A stretch of 64,000 bases of DNA from positions 55,939 through 119,938 of the forward strand of contig NW_005179185.1 of assembly GCF_000350225.1 (NCBI RefSeq), read 5' to 3'. The DNA comes from Chondrus crispus (taxonomy: Eukaryota > Rhodophyta > Florideophyceae > Gigartinales > Gigartinaceae). Below the pieces are notes generated by a model. That model searched no databases. It saw only the letters and a list, made by a program, of their open reading frames with translations, and was not told the DNA's origin. The translations under genes were made by a program, and so were the position numbers. Shown here in pieces: positions 9,862 through 21,690 of the stretch (position 1 is the stretch's first letter; each line of letters starts with the position of its first letter).

Positions 9862-9978
9862 AGACTGGGAAACGACATGCCCTAGATGCACGGGAGGCGT
9901 TGCACAAAAATTGTTCCAAATTGAACCCTTCTGGGGGGTACTTGGGTACAGTTTTGGGCGGGCATGCTTGACCCTTGA

Positions 9979-10005
9979 TCCCTTGCCCCGCTTGCAGGGG
10001 CAAGG
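9979..10005. repeat. Short hairpin CCCTTGCCCC / GGGGCAAGGG
   Basis: A 10-bp-arm hairpin inside a stretch with several copies of the CTTGACCCTTG motif. A related CTTGACCC / GGGCAAGG stretch lies just beyond the LTR at 12830-12940. Confidence 0.6.
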
Positions 10006-10139
10006 GTCAAGCTTGACCCTTGTACGAGCATCATGGTCTGTTGCATGTCTCTTGTACGCGGGGCATATATAAAAACCTTTACCCTTTCCCCACCACTTGC
10101 CCTATCCCTTATTCTCCCACTTGCCTCCTGTGGTACCAC

Positions 10140-10600
10140 TCTGAGTAGCTAAACCGAAAACGGAGAACGACACGTTGTACCAAAAATGAGTGAGCCTGGG
10201 GGACCGCTACACTGGAGCGTCAGGTAGAATAATCCGGAACGGTAGGAAGCACTAGAAAAGGGAGTGACACTGCACTGGACACGCGCAGTCGCCCTGGGGT
10301 GTAGAGCAGTACTACCAGTGGCGAGCTGGAAACCTGAAGGGTTTACTTAACCGTATGGAGAAAGAACTAGGGTACGAAGTAAGGGGAGGCGTGTTTGCCT
10401 CAGTTTACCTCCAGCCCGGAGCCTCCCTATCTTGCACCCCCTAGTGAGGCGGTGGCACCGGACGGACTGCTGCAGCTGTACTCACTGTATCCAGCTTACT
10501 GTAGCCTACGGTAACTAGAATTAAACTACTGTACTAACCCACCGATCGGTCGCGCACCACGTGTACACCTGCACTAGCTGGTGCTACTAACTGTTATCCT
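10140..10600 (-). mobile_element. LTR-like repeat B, inverted copy
   Basis: Reverse complement of the sequence at about 33200-33710. Matching blocks include the GGTCCCCCAGGCTC block, the GGATTATTC.ACCTGACGCTCCAGTG block, the GGAGGTAAACTGAGGCA block, the GTACAGCTGCAGTAGTCCGTCCGG-type block and the GCGCGACCGATC.GTGGGTTAG end. It abuts the Gag-like gene at 10587. Length and promoter-like composition suggest an LTR, but the ends are not defined. Confidence 0.7.
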
Positions 10601-11645
10601 TCTTCACCTTCGGCGGGACATCTCGCCTAATTTTTCGCACGGCGGGCCGCCGGGAGCTCGACAAATATGTCTGCTGGTTCCTCAAACGGTACGTCCGATA
10701 CGAAAACAACTTCTTGAAGAGGTAGTTGGTCCGATTCAGCTCCTCCAACTCCTCCAAACGCGGCCCGCGTCGCGTAGCGACACTCTCTGGCTCAGCGTCC
10801 TTGTCTCTCCACGAGGCGGACAAAGTGATCCCTCCACGTCTGGAGGAAATGTCTCTGCTTCGCGAAATTCCGTGTCCTTCCTCTGAACGATGTTCGGAAT
10901 CGCCTGAATGGTTCGACGAACTGTCGCCACCATCTTCGGAGGGACCTTTTGACTCTGACATTGAGTCTCGGTTCTCCGGCTCGTCACTACAGTGACTCTT
11001 GCTCCCTCGTCGCCGGTTCTTCTTCGAACTCTTCGACATGGAACTCCGCCGTACAGCGGCCTTGTCCTTCTTCGATCGACGGTCGCCTTCTCGACCCGTA
11101 CGTAGCGGCTCTGGGTCCAGTTCCTGCGGCTCTTGGCCGGCGGCTTGCTCAAGATCCTTGAGACGATGCGCGGTGCGTTCGAACCTGTCTTCGATGCTGG
11201 TTCTAACTTTTCTTAAGGACTCCAAAGCTTGATTCTCGTCGCTCCTTGCTTCCTTTACTGAAAGTTTCAACGTAGCTAGGACCTCCGGCTCTCGACTGTT
11301 GGTCGCATCACCTTGCTCCTTCTCGACGAGATACACGCGAGCTGATAGCTCTCCTAACACAGCGTGGAACTCGGACGACTGCAACTCCAGTTGCTTCCGG
11401 ACAAGGACTAATTCAGCCTCGAGATTTTTCGTCACCTCTTGGCGAATTTCCTCGCCAATCTCCTCGAACCTGTCATCCAAGTTATCCTTGTCGGCTTCAA
11501 TCCCTGTCGGGGATTCTTGACCTTCGGGATCCGCAGCCGTATTCGCCTGGCTTCGGGTGCGAGGACCTTGCGGGATCCTCGACGCCCTTGCCGATCCACT
11601 TCTGCTCTCCTCAGGACCGACGTCCTCGGGTACGCTTGTCGACAT
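10587..11645 (-). CDS. Gag-like retrotransposon protein
   Basis: A 352-residue frame from the ATG at 11645 to tandem TAG TAG stops. The middle (residues about 50-190) is heptad-rich with Glu/Leu/Arg and should form coiled coils. A Ser/Arg/Lys/Glu-rich linker follows (residues about 195-285). The C-terminus contains KKLFSYRTYRL, a motif shared with the gene at 31634-32893 (KAVDYRTYRL). No zinc knuckle is visible. Coiled coil, disordered basic linker and LTR-like repeat next to it fit the Gag of an LTR retrotransposon lacking pol. Family A LTR sequence begins 153 bp upstream in the opposite orientation. Confidence 0.5.
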   Translation of the reverse strand: MSTSVPEDVGPEESRSGSARASRIPQGPRTRSQANTAADPEGQESPTGIEADKDNLDDRFEEIGEEIRQEVTKNLEAELVLVRKQLELQSSEFHAVLGELSARVYLVEKEQGDATNSREPEVLATLKLSVKEARSDENQALESLRKVRTSIEDRFERTAHRLKDLEQAAGQEPQELDPEPLRTGREGDRRSKKDKAAVRRSSMSKSSKKNRRRGSKSHCSDEPENRDSMSESKGPSEDGGDSSSNHSGDSEHRSEEGHGISRSRDISSRRGGITLSASWRDKDAEPESVATRRGPRLEELEELNRTNYLFKKLFSYRTYRLRNQQTYLSSSRRPAVRKIRRDVPPKVKKDNS

Positions 11646-11798
11646 GGTTCGTCTCAAAAAACGAACCTAACTTAACACAAAAAAGGAAATGCTACAACAC
11701 CTAGATAAACCCACGCTTCCGAAACCACACTTTTCTCACGTACGTAGTTTCTAGATCGGGTCTCCTGTACACCAGATTCTAGGTCGGGAGACCACTTA

Positions 11799-12821
11799 TG
11801 TAGTGCAATATGCCTGTCAGGCAGAGACCGAGGACCGATGGTCCGATGGTCCGACAACAACAAAAAAAAAAAACAACAGAAACAACAACTGCCGATGGCG
11901 CAGCGCTACGGAGCGTCTGACTCTCCCTTGTCAGTTTAAACGAGCTTGCGACTCGTAGTAGCTCGGATCCCTGATGGGGGCACAGAGAAATAGCCCGGCC
12001 CAGGATCTGTGTGGTAGAGACTTGCGAAGAGAATTGCTCGAGGAGTGTGGGGATGGGCGTGTACATAGGGTACCCCGGTTCCACTGGGTTGTAATTCCAA
12101 TGTGCGTTGAGCGTCTTCGACACCTTGTAACGCGACAAGGCCTTCGTCAGGGCGTCGGAACGCAGCCCGACAGAATGAAATGAAAGTAGCGGCGCCACAC
12201 CAATGAGCCGCCCGATAGCTCGAAACACCTTCACCGGTTCGGTCGCAACCGAGGCCGATGGCACCAACAATGACTTGTATGCACGTAAAAGCCCTTCGAG
12301 GGAGACGTCGTTGCAACAGTCTCCGTCCGAAATAGGTCACAGTAGCAGCGCTACGTCAACGTGTCGCCCGATGGCAAGGACACCTACACCGGTTCGATCG
12401 CAACCAATACCGATGGTACCAACATAACATAAGATAAATAAGTAGAATTAGAGATAAAATATGATAGGGAAATAACGGAAAAGAAAGGGAACCCCCGAGC
12501 GCAAAGGATAAAGTAATCTGTAGTAGAAGGGAATGTCTTGTAGAAGACGGACTTCGACCAAGGCGATATCAGGCTCTGGCAACTCGTGTTACCTTTACTG
12601 ACTCGTAGGTCAGGGGGCTGAGGTATATATCGCCCAGCCGGAGCCACTACAGTAGCTCACGGCGCTAGATCCTTAATCTAATCTAATGTTAAATAATTTG
12701 TTGGTATCTAATTAAAATTAAACAATGCAGTAATAGTGTGAAATTATTTGCACCTGTGCCCTCCAATCCGGACTACAGTACCCCCCGATCTCTTTTCCAT
12801 AAGCAGTGCCATTGCACTACA
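11799..12821 (+). mobile_element. LTR, family A, plus orientation
   Basis: Bounded by TGTAGTGCAA and TTGCACTACA. It shares with the LTR at 59964-61010 the CACTACAGTAGCTC block after a TATATAT box (about 12623), the AGGGAACCCCCGA block and the ACACCTACACCGGTTCG block. The flanks differ (ACTTA left, CGCAG right), so it is either one end of a rearranged element or a solo LTR whose target duplication has been lost. Confidence 0.85.
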
Positions 12822-13254
12822 CGCAGAAAGGGCCTTGGCCCTTGTTACAGGGCAAGGATCAAGTCAATCTTGCCCCTCGCCGCCGCAGCAAGGTCAACGA
12901 CATGCCATACCCTTGACCCTCGGGGCAAGGGGTAGATCCATGCCCACCCAACACTGGTATCATCCCCCGTTCCCAACCCACGGCGCTGACCACCATTTTC
13001 AACCAAAAACGAGTCAATAATAGCCACTTTTTGTCGTCTCTGTCATCCATTGCGCTCGGTTTCCTTCACCAGTAGTTCAACACCGAATCCTGCCGCGAAT
13101 CAGGTAGTACGCACAGACCTTTTCTTGGCTATCGAACCTCCATTACGCCGTGCTGCAGTTCAAACCCGATGTTTTGACGCACTGTTCCCGATACTGCCCT
13201 AGTCAACCGTGCGATAATTTCTTTGTCACTCGCGGCTCTCTTTCTGAATCCAAC
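12822..13254. other. Stretch without a supported gene
   Basis: Contains a GGGCAAGG/CTTGACCC-rich segment like that at 9950-10020 and otherwise no recognisable gene. Confidence 0.35.
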
Positions 13255-15176
13255 TTAGCGCGTTTGTTTGCGCCGCTTTTTCCTGTTGACAGAGGCGCTT
13301 TGCTGCTTTTGCACTCTGTTTTTGGCTTTCTTTTCCTCTTGTTCAAGACATTTTTGCTGAGCCTTCTCCGCTGCCTGTCTTTTCTTCATCTCTTCTTCTG
13401 CCGCTTTTTTCGTTAACGTCTCCCGCAACGTTACGCACTCTGCAGCATCACTGGGCGCATGCAAGACTATCGGTGCGTGAGCGCTGGCAGCAAGAGAGCT
13501 GCGACTGCTTCGCGTAGACAAAACAATTTTGTTGACTGTTTCCGCGTTGTTCAGGATAAAAGACATGGTTTGTATTGAAACCGAGGGATCACACGATTTG
13601 GAAAAGCCTCTCGTAGTTTGGCGAAGGTTTTGTATCACTCATACGCTTCATAACGCTCCCTAACCGCAACGCCACCCCGGCTTTCAATAAAGCTTTACAG
13701 CGAGCATCATTTCGCAAGCCATCTTCGTTTCTGTGGAAGCGCTGCGCGAAATCCATTTGGAATGGATAAGGTCCTGTTTCTGCCAATCTCTTGGGTATTT
13801 CCGTTGCTGTTATTTGTTCCAGTGCATGCACTGCGCACGCCAGGTTGAAATTAACTCTGCATGTATCAATGTAACTTTTCATCACATATGCATCTGTCAA
13901 TTCCCGCCTTGCAGTATTAAACCGTTTTTGACCGCATAGTTGCAGTAAGTGGGAGGTATTGGTACATGTGATTACGGCATCAATGTTATTGAGTCAGCCT
14001 TCCTCAATCCACCCTGTGCAATTGCGTGATGCATGGCCTTCCAATGGCAACAACTCGGACTGATTTCCAACAATTTTTTGAAAGTGTTTGCTGATGTGCG
14101 TGATAAATGCCTGGAGAATTTCCCTCTCGATGGAGCCATTTTCAGTCACTTTTATGACTCTTTCTTCATCTGGAAACCACCCAGGTACAGCGTACCGTGC
14201 ACATACTCCTGAAAATGTGTCGTGAGGGCTCCCTTGCACAGCATCAAACTAACTTTCATTAATCCCTTTCTCTGCTACCATGAAGAATGGTGGTGTCCTC
14301 AACCCGCTGGTGGATACACAAATAACCGCTGTGATGTGCTTTTGGGATGCTTTGTTTGTGCTTCATGCTACAAATCCTCCGTGATTGCTTCTCGAAGATG
14401 TGAAGACCTTCTCACGTTTTCCATACGTTGCGTCAACAGCTGTCTCGTCAAGGTTCTAAATGCGGTTTGGATTCTTTAGCATCTCCGGGTGTTTCTTACC
14501 CACATTGTTCATAATGACAAAAATGCTTGGACGGCTGACACACTTTCAGGATGCATTTTGGCTCTCTCTTTGTTCTCTTGTGCGCGAAACGTGAGGTCAC
14601 GATGCCTAGACCTGAAAGATCGAAGAGCTTCGTCACTGGGAATCCCATTTTTATATCCCTTCCTCCCATCTGCCGCAATTTCGCCATCATATATCGCAGC
14701 GAACAGTACCCAACTGAATCTCCTCGAGAGGCAACAAACTTTTGTCTCTGTACAACTATCCGCTCCTCTTCTTGTGACAATACAGTAGTCTTGACGGCTT
14801 TAGTATCAGGAGAAATCTGTTTATTGATTGCTCCATAGTTGTTGTTTTGTAAAGGAATGCAAAGTTCATAAACAATTGTCCTAGGTACGTAGGCCATGGT
14901 AGCAATGTCGCGATCACCCAATGCCTTCTTGGTTTTTCTTTTCTTGCCTCCTGTGCTCTTCAGAAGTGTGAGAGCTTTAGTCCGGTTTTGGCATCGTTTA
15001 GTTCGTTTTTTGATAGTTTTCTTATGTTTGATTGTCTGCCGACGCATTGAGAGGGGCATGATGGCCTCACTGTGAGTTAGACGGGATGTTGCGAAGTAGA
15101 AGACTCTTCCGATGGCACAAAGAGTGAACAAAATGAGCAATGAGACAGAGAGAAACGAGTATTTGAGGTCTGTCAT
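13255..15176 (-). pseudogene. pogo-like DDE transposase relic
   Basis: Read on the minus strand, frame-shifted pieces line up in transposase order. 15176-14496 holds a basic N-terminal region and an LSQEEERIVVQR segment with CSLRYMMAKLRQMG, like the second DNA-binding helix region of pogo/jerky transposases. 14239-13994 holds LLPLEGHASRNCTGWIEEG followed (after a stop) by CTNTSHLLQL, the second catalytic block and NTSHLLQ signature of DDE_1 transposases. 13900-13589 and 13638-13255 hold the C-terminus with a Lys/Glu-rich coiled tail. The usual Asp of the DGH block is Glu (LEGH). Stops and frame changes show that it is dead. The assignment is by motifs. Confidence 0.6.
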
Positions 15177-15600
15177 TTTCGCGGTAACCTACTGTATGGG
15201 TGATCAAAGTTAAACAGCTACCCAGTGGGTAGCCTTTGGGGAAGGTTACTTACAACCGCTGTCCCACCACCCTTTCCCTACATGGACTACTCGTTGGTCC
15301 CTGATAGACATTTCTTCAGAAGTTCGCTGTTCGGCCTCGTCCCTTCCCCCCTTTGCAACTACTGTAACTTGTCCAACTTTCTCGTCCTCACGCTAACTCC
15401 CACCATGAAATTCACATAACAAGCGCTCCATCTCCAGCTGTAGGCCATATGTTGTCCCTTTCTAGCGACCCTGGATCTATCAGGGATGAACCGGCGTTCC
15501 GCCACGTCACCTTACTCTCCGAAAATAACACTCCTTCAGACCCACTCCATCCCCAAAAGCTAATCTGCTGGCCATAGAACGCCCACATCCATCTGCTTCC
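15177..15600. other. Stretch with a shared 40-bp breakpoint sequence
   Basis: No gene supported. 15401-15440 (CACCAT..AATTCACATAACAAGCG.TCCATCT) recurs at 28687-28725. Confidence 0.5.
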
Positions 15601-15619
15601 CCCAACCGCGCGGCGCCCG

Positions 15620-16115
15620 CTGCGCGCGGTGTCTTTCCGCTCATCCCTCCTCACTAACCTGCGCCGCCTCTCGCACCCTCCTGCAGCAGAGGACCTTCTT
15701 CCGGTCGTCGCGCGTGTCGCCTCACTGGCCCTGCAGCTGCATTACGGCGAGGCGCGTGCAGCGTATGGCGCGCCACACGACCAGTGCCACTGGCGGCGCG
15801 TGCTAGTCATCGCGGGCGAGGCGGACGACACCGGCCTGCAAAAGGCCGCGGACACGCCGTGCCAGGCGTTTATGCGACGCCCGCGGCGCCTGCCCACGAC
15901 ACTGCGCGCGTGATCGCCGCGGCCGTGGCCGCCGCGCTGGCGGAGGACGGTCCGCCAGGCGCGCAGACGCGCGCGGCGGGCGCAGTGCCGCTCGGCGTGG
16001 ATGCGGCGTCGGCAGTCGTAGAGAGCTACGCGCGCGTGTTGTGCGTGCTGCACACGCGGCAGCTGCGCGTGCTGCCGTACGCCGTCAACGGCTTGAGACC
16101 GCGAAGGGCCGTCCG
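15620..16115 (+). pseudogene. GC-rich fragment resembling RTRAF (hCLE/C14orf166)
   Basis: Two overlapping plus-strand frames in very GC-rich DNA align in order with RTRAF, a conserved eukaryotic RNA-binding and tRNA-ligase-complex protein. The first frame has RVASLALQLHYGEARAAY, matching the family's LAVRLEYGD segment. The second has PLGVDAASAVVESYARVLCV then LHTRQLRVLPYAVN, matching the LGFDTGDAVLNEAAQILR then LHIEELRELQTKIN region. A shift between frames near 15800-15900 and no start codon mark it as a captured or decayed fragment. The assignment is from remembered family features, not a search. Confidence 0.5.
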
Positions 16116-16329
16116 TCGCAGAAAGCCCACGGCGGCGCATGTGCTGGTGGAGCCGTCCGCGGGCTCGACTCGCTGCCGCGGCCATCCCCAGCAGCTACAA
16201 ACGCGGCAAGATATTCCTCCAACGTCGGGTCTTGTATTGTAGTGATGTGTAACATAACCTAAAGGAGGAGACTTGCACCGCTACGGGGAAAGAAACCGAC
16301 CCTGCAATGTCCTAGAACAGCCCAATGAG

Positions 16330-16470
16330 CCCGGACAAGAACGCCCAGTAGACCCATGCAAGCCTATGCAAAGCTCAATGCAAACCAATGAAAAAGGCCC
16401 ATGCAAGCCCATGCAGATGGCCAATACAAGCCCATCAGCTAGCCCATGCACGCTCATGCATGCATGGAGA
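16330..16470. repeat. Imperfect short repeats, CCCATGCAAG-type
   Basis: Around ten copies of CCATGCAAGC-like words spaced 10-20 bp apart, ending in CATGCATGCATGG. No coding function. Confidence 0.6.
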
Positions 16471-16799
16471 ACTCGTCGGCATGGGAAACACCTGGTACAT
16501 TTCTGCTCGTGCAAGTATGGAGAAATCTCCATGCACGAATGGTCCCAGCATGGGCTTCGCATAGGAAAGTTTAGACTATCAGAAATACAGACGAAACTGT
16601 CTCAGTGCACAATCAGTTACACTGTGCGTCTCATAACGACAAAGAGAGCAATTATGCTTCCTGTTTGATGCCGCAGGTCCGCGCTCATTGCAGCTCTTCT
16701 TACTTTTCCCCTCATTCTTCACTGGCCTCCCCCGAGGAGGTGGGATAGCTTCTGTAATTTGTAAATTATGACCTAAGGCAACTAACCGTTTCGCTTGTT

Positions 16800-18604
16800 T
16801 CTTAACTTTGTCGAGAGATTATTGCGCAGACAGTGAGTAGCACAAGTCGTACTAATTCTCGCTCTGTGCTTTCGTCAAATGTCTCCACGCAATGTGCTTG
16901 TACCAGTTATGAGATCCATACTTCTCACATATGACTGCCGTTTCGTGATGGCAAGGGAAGCCGGAACCATCTCGTGAATGCGTGCAGCACGACGGGGTCG
17001 TATTTGGCTCTGAACGCATGACAAAGTGCCTCAAACGAGTTTCGTCCAACCCGCTTCGTACAGTTGCCTCCATGCGCCCGTTACTTCTGCACACCTACCG
17101 AAAATCTTTATAAACGCTTGATCTCTGAATTAATAGCGACATATGGTGTTCCATGTCCGATGGTACGGGACTCTTGCAGTCCATTGCAATTGCTTGCTGC
17201 TTCAAAAACGCAGCTCGCTGTGTCGATAAAACTTTGTCCAGCATCTTTCGAGGCTCCACTGTCCTGATGTGGTTTCGCAGGGTGACGGATATCCCACTTT
17301 CAGCTCATTGAGATGTTTTGATTAGATTTTGTAGCGAATGGTATGCTCGGTACAGCTCACTATCATTGAACCTATTCAAGAAATCTGACGTCTTCTTCGG
17401 AATGTCATTTTTAGATTCAATAACCACATCCATGTTTGCGTTACGAAGCGCTTTGTTGTACATGCGCATACCACCAACCTTTCCCGAACCCCGCGCTGTA
17501 ACGAGACTTTCCGGACATGCAGTGGTTCCAGGAACAACTTTGCGTGCTGCATGCAGCGCTTGTACGCTGAGTCGATAGATTTCTCCTGGTCGAAAATTGT
17601 GGTCCTCGTGGGAACATCAAAAACTGAGATATCTGCGGCGGCAGGAAAAACATTTCTACCACGTGTCCATTCCCACAGAACCCAGTAAATGGGCGAACAA
17701 CAAAGAGCATGTTCCATGGTTAGTGTCGTATCCGACACTTCCAATGTTGTTCCGTAAGAACGGCGTTCGAAACCCTCACAATGAGCGGCATCGCTGCGTA
17801 TGTCGTCCTGCCCCTTCTACAGAAGTCTTCTGCAACCATCGGGATGGAGAGGAACCCTCCATAACATTTATCCTCACCGGCAATTTCCGAGACGTCGATA
17901 TCCTCTACATTAAACCCAGATTATATAGATATTTGCTTTTCGGGGTATGAAAGCTTTTCCTGCTGTTTGTATATGAATCGTGCAGCCTAGATGCGCCGCG
18001 CCTCCATTTCCGTACCAGACAAATTGAAAATTTCCACCCTATGCCCCAATTCCCTCATCCGACCCGAATAACTTTCCAGGGCAGCCATGTAAACTGTGCG
18101 AGCAGCTGAGTTGTATCTGTCCAGGTCGCGCCTCACAGTGCAAATGTGTGAGTTTGCTGGTTGTCGACGATAAATCGACTTCGTCCTTGAAATAGATGCT
18201 AAGACGCTGGCGGGCATGTCAGGTTTCATGACGAACTGATGAAGAAGCGCCTGTGCGACTTGCTCAGCGGTATACGCCGGTCTATTCTGACAGTACTTTG
18301 TGTGAATTGACTGCCCATAACACCGTTTTCGTGCTCTTGGAAACGATTCAACTTCCACAGTCCCCGATTTTGATTGCCAATTAAACGTGATAGTGGCGGC
18401 ACAACCCTCTCTTCGGCAAACCATGCGCACTATTTCGAAGTTTTTCACCACATTCACTCCCTCTTGTACACCCAAATTCGCAGTATATGCTTGGATGTGT
18501 TGCTCGCGGCGCCATCTTCCGGAAACCCTAATCCCAACCTCAGGGGTATACGGGATGCATCGACGGGGAACCCACGTCATCTCTGCTACTATGTCCGCCG
18601 CCAT
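16800..18604 (-). pseudogene. Mutator-like (MULE) transposase relic with SWIM zinc finger
   Basis: The minus strand opens at ATG 18604. The N-terminal part (to 17987) has a zinc-binding-like C..EGC block (MVCRREGCAATITF) and the HTKYCQ motif typical of MULE DNA-binding regions. A frame-shifted central part (17950-17376) ends its catalytic block with TIFDQEKSIDSAYKRC and KLFLEPLHVRK. The C-terminal part (17094-16852) carries a SWIM-type finger: CCTHSRDGSGFPCHHETA, then HNWYKHIAWRHLT. Several frameshifts and stops make it a pseudogene. Mutator elements move by cut and paste. No flanking long inverted repeats were confirmed. Confidence 0.65.
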
Positions 18605-18679
18605 TTGTGCCTTTGCCTTCCGCTGACTTCTCTTTTCGGAAGCTCTCCTTTGTTCCGCTCCCCGTTTCTTCTGTTTGTT

Positions 18680-19639
18680 CTAAGACAAAGTGCTGAGAAC
18701 AACAGGAATCACTCTTTCAGCCTCTGCTTCTGCATCATCAGCTGCTCCATCTCTGCTGCTGCCCCCAGCCATGACTGCTATGTACGCTCGGACATCAAAT
18801 TCATGGTCTTCATTATGTTCCGGGCGAGAAGAAGGAGAGGAAGCTGCTTCATCTTCCATCGATATCTCTTCTTCGGCATCCACATTCTCATCGTACACTT
18901 CCTCATCAGCGTGCATCCCTTCACCCCCTCCCTATGCCACTCATTCTTAGGCACTACATCGAGCTCTGCCTCCTGACCATCTGGGCCGATCCCCATTGTA
19001 GAATCAAACTCTTCACCGAGCACATCGTTCATAAAGTCTGTTTCGTCAAACGAAGATGTACGGATCCTGGAGGAATTATTCCGAGCTCCTCCCTGGCTCC
19101 TTGATTCCTGACGCTCCGTTCGATCCCTCTTCTCCGTCTCCTCTTCATCTCGCACCTCTTTCGCCATACGTGCTCGCGCCAAATAAGACAAAACCTTCTC
19201 TCTCATATCCTCCTTCCTCTGCTTATGTCCCCTTTCTGCTTATGTCCCCTTTCTTTGTCCACGGAGTGCCTTCTTTGCATCTCCTCCTCCATGTCTGCTC
19301 TTTTTCTCTCTCCGCTTCCATTCTCTTCGCACGTACTATCTCCTCCTCTACCCTCTTTTCCGTTCTTCGTCTCAACTCCTGAGCTCTTTCCTCTTGCAAT
19401 CTTTCTTTACGACTGCGACGACCCTCTCTCTTTCTCTTCGCGTTTTCCGTTTGTTCGCTCTGGTCCTTGTATTCTTCCGCTTGAAAAGGCATTTCCTCCT
19501 CCTCACCCCTGGCCCCTCTACGACTGTTTTTCTCGTCCTTCCTTAGCATGAGTCCCAGAACGTTCTCCTTAGAGGTTGGAATGAGTGTAAAAACTAGTGT
19601 CGCTGAATCGAATTTTGAGGCATCCTCTCCATTTTCCAT
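18680..19639 (-). pseudogene. Charged coiled-coil region upstream of the MULE transposase
   Basis: Minus-strand frames from an ATG at 19639 downward encode an extremely Arg/Glu/Lys-rich helix (RKREGRRSRKERLQEERAQE), then an acidic segment (YDENVDAEEEISMEDEAAS). They run almost to the ATG of the MULE transposase. At least two frame changes occur. It may be the N-terminal extension of the transposase or a separate accessory ORF. No family recognised. Confidence 0.35.
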
Positions 19640-20690
19640 TTTCTTAAAAATATATCTCTCTCGGCTTGTTCTTTTGCGCGAGTGGGGTTTTGCCTAGCTT
19701 TGTTCGCGGAGGAGCGATCCGGGGACACATCTGTAGGGATGGACAAGGCTTCTTGAAACCCTTTTGTAGATTGCGCAAACTTTGCGCACTTGAAGTGGAC
19801 TCGTCACTTTCGTTCGCTGTATCTCCGAGATGGGCACAACAAAATAGATCTATCACAGGCGTCTCGTTAACGATTACTGTCCCAAAGTAATACAAGGCCC
19901 TTCTGGTGTTTGGCGGAAAAGATCGCCTTATCACGCCAAAATATGAGATGATGGCGGAGGAAAATGGGATACGAGCGAGGGTGACAGTGAAAAAGCGAGC
20001 TGCGGTGCAGGGGATAATTTTGGAGGGATGATCTTTGTGGGGTGACTGACAGAGAAGGTGCTCGAGGCGCAGGGAAGAAGGTTCGCCCCGTGACCGCGCG
20101 TGGCGGCATGTCACCGTGATAGGCACAGGGCGGCCTCTTTACACACATTATATTGTGTCTGTTTTGGAGCACTTAATCTAGGGCGCCACTGTGCGTTGGC
20201 GTGCTTCTACAGGGAGACATGAAAACAACGTGACTGTCTAGGGCGACTTTTCCACATTTAGGCCTCTGCCCAAATTTCCATGATGTTATACGCGTATATG
20301 GGGCGATATCCTGAAATATGTGTTTGTCGGACGTGACTTAATGATGATGTTTTCCGTCGCCCATGAAAACAGGTATTGTCACCCTATGCAGAGGACATCA
20401 TGGTCCAATTTCATCCTACCACCAACACTCGTTCTTGTAATGTCGCCCTACAAAAACACTCAGCATCTTGAAATCGCACTACGTGTATTTCAATTTTGCA
20501 TGGTGTCGCTCCTTCATTTGCGCTTTTGCCCAAAAACTAAATACCACCGCACTGTAATGATATTTACAGTACACGATTAACGTTGCAGTGGTAAAGTAAA
20601 CCATTTTCGCGCAACCTAAAGGCTACAGTACCATGTTCTCTTATATGCCCAGCCATTCCCACCACTAGCTGCCCACCATCTAACCACTCA
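19640..20690. other. Stretch without a supported gene
   Basis: A repeated TCTAGGGCG occurs at about 20176 and 20238, possibly element ends. Nothing else was recognised. Confidence 0.35.
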
Positions 20691-20693
20691 ACA

Positions 20694-21690
20694 TGCCTAA
20701 AGGGAAGGAACTGACCAACATGGAAAAGGGCAAATTCTCGTGATCAACAACGATGGTTTGAGTCGCAGGGAGATCACAGACGATATAAACCGATCCAAGA
20801 CCATCATCCATAACTTTATAAAGAATCCGCAAGCATATGGATCTAAAAAGGAAGTGGAAGGCCTCTAAAACTGACTCCCGCTTTAAAGCGCCGGGTGATG
20901 AGAGAATAAATTTAAGGAGAAAGGCCTGCCAATCAGATCCGCAAGTCACTCGATTTACCGGTCCATCGGTTGAGGGTACAAGCTCTTTTAAGACAAGATA
21001 GAAATCTAAAGTATAACAAGTTTATAAGTGCTCCAGTCCTAACCTCAGTGCATAGGCAACAAAGGCTAGATTTCCTTAAAGATCATGTCACTTGGGATAT
21101 TCAGAAATGGAACAAAAGTATATTTTCAGACGAGAAGAAGTTCAACTTAAAGGGCGGATGGTTATCATTACTATTGGCACGATTTGCGAAAAGAGAAAAA
21201 GGTTTTTAGGCAGACATCACCGAGGAGGTGATTCTTAATGTTTTGGTCTTGCTTCTCTTACCATAGACGAAACAATTTGGTTGTTATGTATGTTAAGCAA
21301 GATTCTTCCAAGTACCCCCAGCAACTTAAAGATGACCTACTACCATTTGCTGCAGTGGCACACGGTGAAAATTGGACATACCAGCAAGATAATGCCGCTA
21401 TTCATCGTTCTTTTTATACGAAGAAATGGTTTAAAGAAAACGATGTTAATGTTTTACCGTGGCCTTCGCGCTCACCAGATCTGACTCCCATTGAAAATCG
21501 ATGGGGCATCCTAGCTACGAGTGTTTATGGAAATGGAAGACAGTATCAAGATACTGTAGAGCTGTTTGATGCTATCGTCGATTGCTGGCAGAATATCGAC
21601 CACAGTATCCTTCAGGATCTGGTTGGATCGATGTAAGGCGTTGCATTTCTGTCCTGCAGAAGAATGAAGATCGCAAGTCCTATTGAATTC
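20694..21690 (+). pseudogene. Tc1-family transposase (DD34E) with frameshifts
   Basis: Starts at ATG 20694 with MPKGKELTNMEKGKF, a typical Tc1 opening, then shifts frame through a helix-turn-helix region. Catalytic blocks are SIFSDEKKFNL (about 21118), YQQDNAAIH (about 21380) and SPDLTPIENRWG (about 21475). The Asp of QQDN and the Glu of PIEN are separated by 34 residues, the DD34E signature of Tc1. The C-terminus (CISVLQKNEDRKSY-like) follows one more shift after 21636. Cut-and-paste transposase, inactive as written. AT-rich DNA contrasts with the GC-rich neighbours. Terminal inverted repeats were not confirmed. Confidence 0.85.
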
